Assembly: GCA_028826165.1 (NCBI GenBank)
Contig: JAPDFW010000110.1
Span: 77,001 to 141,000 of the forward strand
Length of the DNA: 64,000 bases
DNA from: Anaeramoeba ignava
Taxonomy: Eukaryota > Metamonada > Anaeramoebidae
Direction of reading: 5' to 3'
Shown here: positions 24,331 to 34,672 of the stretch, in pieces
How the letters are laid out: the number at the start of each line of letters is the position of its first letter
How positions within the stretch are numbered: the stretch's first letter is position 1
Made by a program: the position numbers and the translations under genes
Notes under the pieces: model-generated
Database searches by the model: none
What the model saw: the letters and a program-made list of their open reading frames with translations, nothing else
Told to the model about the DNA's origin: nothing

Positions 24331-27300
24331 ATGTCTACAAAAAAATTATTTCAAGGAATTAGATTTTATCTTTCTTTTAATTCACAAAAAAAATATAAAG
24401 GATTAATTGAATCAAATGGAGGTCAAATTACAAATGAATTAGGAAATGGAGTGAAATATTTAGTCATAAAATCATCAGAATTATTGACAATAAAAAGACA
24501 TTTAGAAAACATAAAGAAATTCAATATAAAAATTATAAAAGGAAAATTTATAAAAGAATGGATTGAAAAAGGAAATTTATTCAATCAAGAAAATAGGTTT
24601 GTAATTCAACCTGAAAAAGAGATTTTGGAAACAAGAAACAAATCAAAATCATTGAAAGTTGAAAAGGAAGTTGTTGATTTTTTGCATAAAATTAGAAGAA
24701 GACAATCTATTGATCAATTTGATTGTGTTACTGTTACTATTGAACTTTTGAAAAAGGTTATTCAAAATTGCACTAAAAATTCTCAATTATTTCAAAGGGT
24801 TAAATCAATAGGAGAAATGATTAGTGATTCTGATCCTGATTGTAAAAAATATTTAATTAAATTAAAATTAAAATTCATTTATAAAATTCATTTATAAATT
24901 TAAAATTCATTTATAAAATTAAAATTCATTTATAAAATTAAATTTAAAATTCATTTATAAAATTAAATTTAAAATTAAAATTAAAATTAAAATTCATTTA
25001 TAAAATTCATTTATAAAATTAAAATTCATTTATAAAATTCATTTATAAATTTAAAATTAAAATTAAAATTAAATTTAAAATTAATTAAAATTAAAATTAA
25101 AATTAAAATTAAATTAAAATTAAAATTTATTTATAAAATTAAATTTAAAAATTAAAATTCATTTATAAAATTCATTTATAAAATTCATTTATAAAATTAA
25201 AATTAAAATTAAAATTAAAATTAAAATTAAAATTAAAATTAAAATTAAAATTAAAATTAAAATTAAAATTAAATTTAAATTTAAAATTAAAATTAAAATT
25301 AAAATTCATTTAAAATTAAAATTAAAAATTAAAATTAAAATTAAATTTAAAATTAAAATTAAAAATTATTCGATAGTTCTTTCAATTGGAAATATTATCA
25401 GAAAAGTATTATTTTTTATTCGAACAGAATATTCAAATACACTAGAACAAATCAATAAAAATCAAGAAACAAAAAAAGTTGATTTTGTTCAACTTCAAGA
25501 TGAACCAGAAACTTTCAAAAGATCATTTAATAAATTTCACAGATCAAGATCATTATCAGATTTTCTTGCAGTTGAATTTGATTCAACTTCTGCAATGTTT
25601 ATTAATGATGAAGATGAAGATGAAGACGAAGATGAAGATGAGATTGAATTTAGTTTATCAAATCAAAAAAATAGATCTTTTAATTTTGATGAAGATTCAT
25701 TAAAAAAACATTTAAATATAGAAAAAGATAAAAAAGATAAAGATAATAAAGAAAAAAATAAAAGAGATAAAGATAAAGAAAATAGAGAAAATACTGATTA
25801 TTCAGATACTTCAACTGAAAAAGGTGAAGTTTCAACTGAAGAAATTGAAGAAGATGATGATGACGATGGAGAACTTGAATCTGATGATGAAATTACTGTT
25901 GATGATTATTCAAAAACTGATCTTCTAAAATTGGATCATTCAAATGAAGATTTAAGATCAAAAGTTTTGGCTAAAATTATCTCATATAGTGAAGAATTGA
26001 ATTTAACTTTTGATGAAATTTCTGCTCAAGGAGTTGAATTAATTCATGCAAAGTTTGTGAACAGATTTAAATTCATAATATTAAATAAATATTAAATAAA
26101 TATTAAAATATTAAATAATAATATTAAATAAATATTTAAATAATAATATTAAATAAATATTAAATAAATATTAAATAAATATTAAATAAATATTAAATAA
26201 ATATTAAATAAATATTAAATAAATATTAAATAAATATTAAATAAATATTAAATAATATTAAATAAATATTAAATAAATATTAAATAAATATTAAATAAAT
26301 ATTAAATAAATATTAAATAAATATTAAATAAATATTAAATAAATATTAAATAAATATTCAAATAAATATTTAAATAAATATTTAAATAAATATTAAAAAT
26401 AATATTAAATAAATATTATTAAAATATTTAAATATTAAATAAATAATAAATAAATATTAAATAAATATTAAATAAATATTAAATAAATATTAAATAATAA
26501 ATATTAAATAAATATTAAATAAATATTAAATAAATATTTAATAAATATTAAATAAATATTTAAATAAATATTAAATAAATATTAAATATTAAATAAATAT
26601 TAAATAAATATTAAATAAATATTAAATAATAATATTAAAATAATATTAAATAAATATTAAATAAATATTAAAAATAAATATTAAATAAATAAAAATAAAT
26701 ATTAAATAAATATTAAATAATATTAAATAAATATTAAATATTAAATAAATATTAAATAAAATATTAAATAATATTAAATAAATATTAAATAAATATTAAA
26801 TAAATATTAAATAAATATTAAATAATATTAAAATATTAAATAAATAATAAATAAATATTAAATAAATATTAAATAAATATTAAATAAATATTAAATAATA
26901 ATATTAAATAATAATATTAAATAATAATATTAAATAAATATTAAATAATAATATTAAATAATAAATATTCAAATAAATATTAAATAAATATAAATAAAAT
27001 TCAAATAAATATTAAATAAATATTAAATAAATATTTAAATAAATATTAAATAAATATTTAAATAAATATTAAATAAATATTAAATAAATATTAAATAAAT
27101 ATTAAATAAATATTAAAATATTAAATAAATATTAAATAAATATTAAATAAATATTAAATAAATATTAAATAAATATTAAAATAAAAATATTATTAAATAA
27201 TATAAATTAAATTAAATAAATATTAAATAAATATTAAATAAATATTAAATAAATATTAAATAAATATTAAATAATATTAAATAAATATTAAATAAATATT

Positions 27301-30300
27301 TAAATAATAATATTAAATAAATATTAAAATAAATATTAAATAAATATTAAATAAATATTAAATAAATATTAAATAAATATTAAATAATAATATTAAATAA
27401 ATATTCAAATAAATATTTAAATAAATATTTAAATAATAATATTAAATAATATTAAATAAATATTAAATAAATATTAAATAAATATTAAATAGTGAAATTA
27501 TTCTAACATTTGGATATTCAAAAGCGGTATTTGAACTTTTAAAAAGTGTTGCATCTCAACGAAGATTTCATGTTTTAATAACAGAAAACGCACCATCATT
27601 TGATGGACATGAAATGGCGATTGAAGTGAGTAAAAACAAGATCCAATCAACAGTAATAACGGATTCATCAATTTTTGCGATCATGTCAAGAGTAAACAAA
27701 GTAATAGTTGGAGCTCATATGATTTTTGCAAATGGAGGCATTTTAGCCAAATCAGGAATGTATATTGTGGCTGCAGCTGCAAAACAACATTCAGTTCCTT
27801 TTGTTGTTCTTTTTGGTTCGTATCAATTGTCTCCTTTTTATCCTCATGATCAAGATACTTTTAATACTTTGAAATCACCTTTTGGTTTGATTTCTGATGA
27901 TTTAAAAAATGTTTCAAGAGAAACGGAATTTATTAATCCTGGTTTTGATTATATTCCTCCTGGAATGATTACTTTATTTTTAAGCAATTTGTACATTTCA
28001 ATTATTTTTTCCGATTTCAATTTAATTCAAAAATTTAATTTAATTCAAAAATATAATTTAATTTCAAAAATATAATTTAATTTAAAAATATAATTTAATT
28101 CAAAAATATAATTTAATTCAAAAATATTATTTAATTCAAAAATATAATTTAATCCAAAAATATAATTTAATCCAAAAATATTATTTAATTCAAAAATATT
28201 ATTTAATTCAAAAATATTATTTAATTTAAAAATATAATTTAATTTAAAAATATAATTTAATTTAAAAATATAATTTAATTTAAAAATATAATTTAATTTA
28301 AAAATATAATTTAATTTAAAAATATAATTTAATTTAAAAATATAATTTAATCCAAAAATATAATTTAATTCAAAAATATAATTTAATTCAAAAATATAAT
28401 TTAATTCAAAAATATAATTTAATTCAAAAATATAATTTAATCCAAAAATATTATTTAATTTAAAAATATAATTTAATTCAAAAATATTATTTAATTCAAA
28501 AATATAATTTAATTTAAAAATATAATTTAATTTAAAAATATAATTTAATTTAAAAATATAATTTAATCCAAAAATATAATTTAATCCAAAAATATAATTT
28601 AATCCAAAAATATAATTTAATCCAAAAATATAATTTAATCCAAAAATATAATTTAATCCAAAAATATAATTTAATCCAAAAATATAATTTAATTTAAAAA
28701 TATTATTTAATTTAAAAATATTATTTAATTTAAAAATATTATTTAATTTAAAAATATTATTTAATTTAAAAATATTATTTAATTTAAAAATATTATTTAA
28801 TTTAAAAATATTATTTAATTTAAAAATATAATTTAATCCAAAAATTTAATTTAATCCAAAAATATAATTTAATTCAAAAATATAATTTAATTTAAAAAAT
28901 ATTATTTAATTTAAAAATATAATTTAATTTAAAAATATAATTTAATTTAAAAATATAATTTAATTTAAAAATATAATTTAATTTAAAAAAATATAATTTA
29001 ATTTAAAAATATAATTTAATTTAAAAATATAATTTAATCCAAAAATATAATTTAATTTAAAAATATAATTTAATTTAAAAATTTAATTTAATCCAAAAAT
29101 ATTATTTAATTCAAAAATATAATTTAATTTAAAAATATAATTTAATCCAAAAATATTATTTAATCCAAAAATACAATTTAATTCAAAAATATAATTTAAT
29201 TTAAAAATATAATTTAATCCAAAAATATTATTTAATCCAAAATACAATTTAATTCAAAATATAATTTAATTTAAAAATATAATTTAATCCAAAAATATAA
29301 TTTAATCCAAAATATTATTTAATTCAAAAATATTATTTAATTCAAAAATATTATTTAATTCAAAAATATTATTTAATTTAAAAATATAATTTAATTTAAA
29401 AAAATATAATTTAATTTAAAAATATAATTTAATTTAAAAATATAATTTAATCCAAAAATATAATTTAATTTAAAAAAATATAATTTAATTTAAAAATATA
29501 ATTTAATCCAAAAATATAATTTAATTTAAAAATATAATTTAATTCAAAAATATTATTTAATTTAAAAATATAATTTAATTCAAAAATATAATTTAATTTA
29601 AAAATATAATTTAATTTAAAAATATAATTTAATCCAAAAATATAATTTAATCCAAAAATATAATTTAATCCAAAAATATAATTTAATCCAAAAATATAAT
29701 TTAATCCAAAAATATAATTTAATTCAAAAATATAATTTAATTTAAAAATATAATTTAATCCAAAAATATAATTTAATTTAAAAATATAATTTAATCTAAA
29801 AATATAATTTAATCCAAAAATATAATTTAATTTAAAAATATAATTTAATTTAAAAATATAATTTAATTTAATAATATAATTTAATCTAAAAAATTTAATT
29901 TAATTCAAAAATATAATTTAATTTAAAAATATAATTTAATTTAAAAAATATAATTTAATTCAAAAATATAATTTAATCCAAAAATATAATTTAATTCAAA
30001 AATATAATTTAATTCAAAAATATTATTTAATCCAAAAATATAATTTAATTCAAAAATATTATTTAATTTAATAATACAATTTAATTTAAAAATATAATTT
30101 AATTTAAAAATATAATTTAATTTAAAAATATAATTTAATTTAAAAATATTATTTAATTTAAAAATATAATTTAATTCAAAAATATAATTTAATCCAAAAA
30201 TATAATTTAATCCAAAAATATAATTTAATTTAAAAATATAATTTAATTTAAAAATATAATTTAATCCAAAAATATAATTTAATTTAAAAATATAATTTAA

Positions 30301-30724
30301 TTCAAAAATATTATTTAATTTAAAAATATAATTTAATTTAAAAATATAATTTAATTTAAAAATATAATTTAATCCAAAAATATAATTTAATTTAAAAATA
30401 TAATTTAATTCAAAAATATTATTTAATTTAAAAATATAATTTAATTCAAAAATATAATTTAATTTAATAATATAATTTAATTCAAAAATATTATTTAATT
30501 TAAAAATATAATTTAATTCAAAAATTTAATTCAAATATTTTATCCGATTTCATTTTTAATTAAATTTTAATATTTTTTTTTGTTTTCTGTTAAATAATTA
30601 TAGAGGTGGCCAAACTCCTTCTTATATTTACAGACTTCTTCAAGAACATTATAGTCCTCGTGATTTATTTCTTGAAAAAAAAACTTTAAAAGAAAAAAAG
30701 GAAGAAAAAACTTTTTTTAATTAA
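24331..30724 (+). CDS. Translation initiation factor eIF2B subunit beta with an N-terminal BRCT domain
   Basis: Four exons: 24331-24841, 25377-26052, 27493-27990, 30604-30724; 601 aa. Residues 1-95 are a BRCT domain (LFQGIRFYLS, SNGGQITNE, VKYLVIKS, FIKEWIEKGNLF with the conserved Trp). From residue about 110, in the same exon, the eIF2B beta helical domain begins (KEVVDFLHKIRRRQS). Joined exons restore PDFLSIGNIIRKVL, ELIHANEIILTFGYSKAV and LSNLGGQTPSYIYRLL, all at positions conserved in eIF2B beta. The Rossmann part has APSFDGHEMA, TDSSIFAIMSRVNKVIVGAH and PFYPHD. An acidic/Lys-rich linker lies at about residues 230-330. eIF2B is the guanine nucleotide exchange factor for eIF2, and beta is part of its regulatory core. 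A BRCT domain is not a normal part of this subunit. Introns are 535, 1440 and 2613 bp, all repeat-filled. Confidence 0.85.
24850..25368. repeat. AAAATT hexamer and ATTCATTTATAAA repeats in eIF2B intron 1
   Basis: A mixed array of AAAATT hexamers and AAAATTCATTTAT units fills intron 24842-25376. Reading through it would extend the first exon by only a few Leu/Lys codons before a stop at 24895-24897. Confidence 0.9.
26086..27490. repeat. TTAAATAAATA 11-mer array in eIF2B intron 2
   Basis: About 1.4 kb of the 11-mer with TAATAATATTAAA variants fills intron 26053-27492. The acceptor is made by the array itself: the last unit ends TTAAATAG at 27486-27492, one base different from the repeat. Confidence 0.92.
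28020..30535. repeat. 18-mer AAAAATATAATTTAATYY array in eIF2B intron 3
   Basis: About 2.5 kb, the largest array in the window, within intron 27991-30603. The monomer is 18 bp and its last two bases alternate among TT, TC and CC. Copies of one variant come in runs (for example CC copies near 28560-28690, and TT copies with TATTATT near 28690-28820), suggesting local homogenisation. Confidence 0.92.
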
Positions 30725-30792
30725 ATAAAAAGAATAAAAAGAATAAATTTTCAATTTTCAATTCATTTTTTTCATTTTTTTTCTTTTTAAAA

Positions 30793-32573
30793 ATGAATGA
30801 AATTTTATTTTTTGGTTTCAATAAAAACCAAAATTTATCAAAAATAAACCAGAAATAATAACAAAACCAATTCAATTTAAATTTGAAAATGAAAATGAAA
30901 ATGAAAATGAAAAACAAATTAAACAAATTTCAACAGGTTTTTTTTCAACAATTTTCCTTTTTGAAAATGGAAAAGCAATAGAATATTTAAAAGATTCAAA
31001 TCAAAATCCTGAAAAAATCCAAATTGAAGAAATTCAAATTGAAAATATTCAAAAAGTAACTGCTGGTGTTCATAATGAAGCTATTTTAACAATAGAAGGA
31101 AATGTATTTATAAAAGGTTTTATGTTAAATCCAAATCAATTTATCAATATTTCATCATTAATTGAAGATACAAATGATAGAATAATTAAAGATATTGCTT
31201 GTGTATCGAATTCAATTTACTTATTAACTTCAAATCAAAATGTTTATGGAATTGGTGATAATTATGCAGGTCAACTTGGTTTAGATTCTTTAATACTTAG
31301 AAAAGAAGAAAAACCAATTTTAATGATGAAAAATGTTTCTAAAATATTTTCAGGAAATTCTTCACTTTATGTTTTTCTTTTAAATTCAAATCAAGAATTA
31401 TTTGGATGCGGATATAATTATTCTGGTCAAATTGGATTAGGAGAATCAAGAAAAGAAGCATATATCAAAAAATTAACCAAAATCCAAAATATTCCAAAAG
31501 GCAAAATAATTGATATTCAATGTGGAGGATTCCATTCAATAATGTTGATTGAAGATGAAGATCAAAATCCAAAAAGAAAGCTTTATTCATGTGGAAATTA
31601 TCAAGTTAATGGACTTGGGAAAAATGAAGATACTTATGAATTTACTGAAATCAAATCATCTTTATTTGAAAATGATGATAATATTCTTGATTTTTCTTGT
31701 GGAAATTCTCATACTTTGATTTTAACATCCAATTCAAAAATGATCGGATTTGGAAATAATTCTAATGGTAAATTAGGAACTGGAGATACAAATGATCAAT
31801 CAATTCCAATTCAAATTGAACTTCCTAAATTAAGATTTAGTGAAAATATTTTCAGTTACCATATTCTTTGTGGAAATGAAAATTCATTTCTTTATTATTC
31901 TCCTCCTTCTTTTTCCAATCTTGAAGAAGATTTGATAAAATTATTTGAAAGAAAAGAATTTTGTGATATTTCATTTAAAACCAAAAATGGAGAAATAATT
32001 GAAGCTCATAAATTAATATTGAAATATAGATTAAATCAAAATCAAAATCAAAATGAAATTGAAAAACTTCAAGAAATTATTTCAAAAAAATCAATTAAAG
32101 AATCAAATCAAATATTTGAAATGATTTATTCAAACAAATCTACAATAAATCCAAAATTATATTCCGAAATCAAAGAAATTATAAATTCAAATGAAAAAAT
32201 AGAAGAAACAATGAAAAGAATTTATTTAAATGAAAATGAAAAAGAAAAAGATTTTATTATTGAAAGAAAAGAAAAACAATATAAATTTCCTAAATTAATA
32301 TTAATAATGAGAAGTGAATTATATCGAGGAATGTTTTTATCTGTAACAGAAGATACTTCTAATAAAGTTACAGATTATAGTGAATTAAGTAATAAATCAT
32401 TTCAAATATTTGAATATTGGATTTATTCAAATCAAATTAAAGATGAAATTCAAATTACACAAGAAATGATTGAAGAAATTCAAATTGGAATTGATTATTT
32501 TCAATTAAATCAAACACATCCAAATTTATTTGATTTATTAATTAAAAAATTTAATAATCAAAATCAAAATTAA
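30793..32573 (+). CDS. RCC1-BTB-BTB paralogue on the opposite strand, with an early frameshift
   Basis: An ATG at 30793 starts the usual N-terminus (MNEILFFGFNKN), but one base is missing near 30835-30845 and this frame stops at once. The rest (from ITKPIQFKFENEN) is open to 32573. The longest intact frame begins at ATG 31122, inside the first RCC1 blade. The propeller shows GIGDNYAGQLGLD, GCGYNYSGQIGLG and QCGGFHSIML. Then come BTB1 (ERKEFCDISF) and BTB2 (RSELYRGMF, DYSELS). The segment SEIKEIINSNEKIEETMKRI between the BTBs is shared only with the paralogues at 46436 and 48316, so this is an inverted relative of those. It may be a fresh pseudogene, a shorter gene or an assembly indel. Confidence 0.68.
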
Positions 32574-32930
32574 AATTAAAATCAAAATTAAAATTAAAAT
32601 TAAAATCAAAATTAAAATTAAAATTAAAATTAAAATTAAAATTAAAATCAAAATCAAAATTAAAATTAAAATTAAAATCAAAATCAAAATTAAAATTAAA
32701 ATTAAAATTAAAATTAAAATTAAAATTAAAATCAAATTAAAATTAAAATTAAAATTAAAATCAAATTAAAATTAAAATCAAATTTGAAATTAAAATCAAA
32801 ATCAAAATCAAAATCAATATTAAAATTGAAATTAAAATTAAAACCAAAATTAAAATTAAAACCAAAATTAAAATTAAAATCAAAATTAAAATTAAAACCA
32901 ATATTAAAATTGAAATAAAAAAATTGTTTT
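32560..32930. repeat. AAAATT/AAAATC hexamer array after the + strand RCC1-BTB gene
   Basis: Hexamer repeats start inside the last codons of the gene (Asn-Gln run) and fill the convergent spacer up to the BTB-TLDc stop at 32950. No other feature is seen in these 370 bp. Confidence 0.9.
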
Positions 32931-32949
32931 TCATTTGAATTTTAATTTT

Positions 32950-34389
32950 TTAAATGAAAAAAGTCTCAAGTTCATCAACAACCCATTTATTTAAAGAACC
33001 AGCTAAATAACTTTGAGCTTGATTTGTATTATAAGTAAATCCGTTTGGTAAATTGTAACTACAACCAAAAGTTGCATCTCCAGGTTGTAAATTATGTTTG
33101 AGACAAAAATCAAGTCCAGTTCTTCCAAAAACTGGACCCCATTCTGATGAAAAATATTGAAGAGCGTTTTCCTCTTCTCCTTTTTTAATTGGAAATTTCT
33201 CTGGTTTTCTATCATTCTTATCATTTCTTAATGAAAAAATAAAAGCATTTGAATCTCGAATATGCATTCTCTCTTCTCTTTGAATCCATCCAACTTTTGT
33301 AAATCCTCCAAAAATATAATCATCTTTTGTTTTGATAATAACTAGTGTTTTTCCTTTGTTATCAACTTTTTCATGCCAATTTTTAGCTGAAAATCCATCT
33401 TTTGTTGCTGAAAATCCTTTTTTCATTTTAGAAAAGAATTTATTATCATTTATCCATTCTTTTAATTTTTCAATATGTTCTTTTTCTTGAATAATTTCTG
33501 ATTCAAAATGAAATCTTGTTTTGAAAATTAATGAATTTTCTTTTTCAATAAGTTGATTTAATTCTTTTTCTTTTTTTTGATCATTTTCAAGTTTTTGGAA
33601 TTGAATTAATTTTTGTGAAATTTGATTTGGAATTAAATTTTCTTTTAGAGTATCTTTAAGTTCTTTTTCGGAGAAATCAATAAATCTAATTTTATCAATA
33701 ATATTTGAAATTTGATTTTGTAATTTTTCTTTTTCTTCTTTTTCAAGTTTTTGATTTTTTTTTTCTTGATTAATTTTTGATTTATGTTTTCCCCATTTTA
33801 TTATTGATTGAAATGTTTCAAATTCATTTATTGAAATTTCATCATTTAATAATATTGAATTTAAATGATTTTCTTCAAGTTCAAGAAAAAATGAAGTTTT
33901 GATAAATTCTTTAAAATTTTCAGAAATAAATTGATAAGAAAAATCCAATAAATGATTTAAGTTCATTGATTCAGATAATTTAAGAATATCAACAATAGTT
34001 TCAATTTGTAAATTGTTTTTGATAAAATTTGAAGAAACTTCAATTAATTCATCAATTAAATATTTTGATGAAAAAAGTAAAATTTGAATTGCATTTTCTA
34101 AATTAATTTCAATTTTTCCTGAATAAAAATAATTCAAAATTGGGAATAAGATTGAACTTGAAACATCTTTTAGAATCATTTTATTTTCTTGGAATTCTTT
34201 CATTTTTGAATTAAAAAGAGATTTAAAATATTGACTTCTTGAAGAAAGAATTGATTTATGAGTTTTAAATGAAATTTGATTTTGTTCACAAATTATTTCA
34301 AAATCAAAATAATTTTCTTCTTCTTTTTGATTTTGAAATAAATTTTTTAAATCATTTGAAAGTTTTTCTAAATTTGAATAAGTTTCCAT
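32950..34389 (-). CDS. BTB-BACK-TLDc protein, copy A
   Basis: A single exon of 479 aa. Residues about 25-125 are a BTB (FDFEIICEQNQISFKTHKSI, FYSGKIEI) and about 125-240 a BACK-type helical region (NEFETFQSIIKWGKHKS). A Lys/Glu-rich helical linker follows. Residues about 320-479 are a TLDc domain (FSAKNWHEKVDNKGKTLVII, IFGGFTKVGW, ending WVVDELETFF). TLDc domains occur in stress-response and V-ATPase-binding proteins; with BTB/BACK the protein may act as a Cullin-3 adaptor, which is inference. Copy B at 36513 is nearly identical through the BTB, BACK and linker but very different in the last 115 residues. The upstream spacer has the usual TTTTTCATTTTTTTCAT element at about 34411-34432. Confidence 0.88.
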   Translation of the reverse strand: METYSNLEKLSNDLKNLFQNQKEEENYFDFEIICEQNQISFKTHKSILSSRSQYFKSLFNSKMKEFQENKMILKDVSSSILFPILNYFYSGKIEINLENAIQILLFSSKYLIDELIEVSSNFIKNNLQIETIVDILKLSESMNLNHLLDFSYQFISENFKEFIKTSFFLELEENHLNSILLNDEISINEFETFQSIIKWGKHKSKINQEKKNQKLEKEEKEKLQNQISNIIDKIRFIDFSEKELKDTLKENLIPNQISQKLIQFQKLENDQKKEKELNQLIEKENSLIFKTRFHFESEIIQEKEHIEKLKEWINDNKFFSKMKKGFSATKDGFSAKNWHEKVDNKGKTLVIIKTKDDYIFGGFTKVGWIQREERMHIRDSNAFIFSLRNDKNDRKPEKFPIKKGEEENALQYFSSEWGPVFGRTGLDFCLKHNLQPGDATFGCSYNLPNGFTYNTNQAQSYLAGSLNKWVVDELETFFI

Positions 34390-34480
34390 TTTTATTAAAA
34401 AAATTTTGAAAAAAATGAAAAAAATGAAAATAAAATTTTTGAATTTTAATTTAATTTAATTTAATTTAATTTAATTTAAT

Positions 34481-34672
34481 TTAATTTAATTTCTGAGTTT
34501 TTCTTGTTTTTATTTTTGTTTTTGCTTTTGGTTTTCGTATCTCTCTTCCTTTTAATTTTGGTTTTGGTTTTACTTTTGGTTTTGGTTTTACTTTTAATTT
34601 TGGCTTTTCTTTTACTTTTGGATTTGGATTTGGATTTGGATTTGGAAGGAATTTTGAATTGAGATTGAAATT
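34481..34672 (-). pseudogene. Relic C-terminal tail of the RCC1-BTB gene at 34673
   Basis: Beyond the TAA at 34673-34675 the same frame stays open for 63 more codons, encoding the Pro/Lys-rich basic tail (PNPKVKEKPK, KGREIRKPKAKTKIKTRKTQ) that is part of the protein in the duplicate gene at 38106. The duplicate has CAA where this copy has TAA. The tail is therefore either lost by one nonsense change or reached only by read-through. Confidence 0.75.

Noticed and set aside
26086-30535. Possible CRISPR-like or centromeric satellite array
   Set aside because: There are no spacers of unique sequence, the units are simple AT repeats, and exon sequence of one eIF2B gene lies on both sides, so these are intron arrays.
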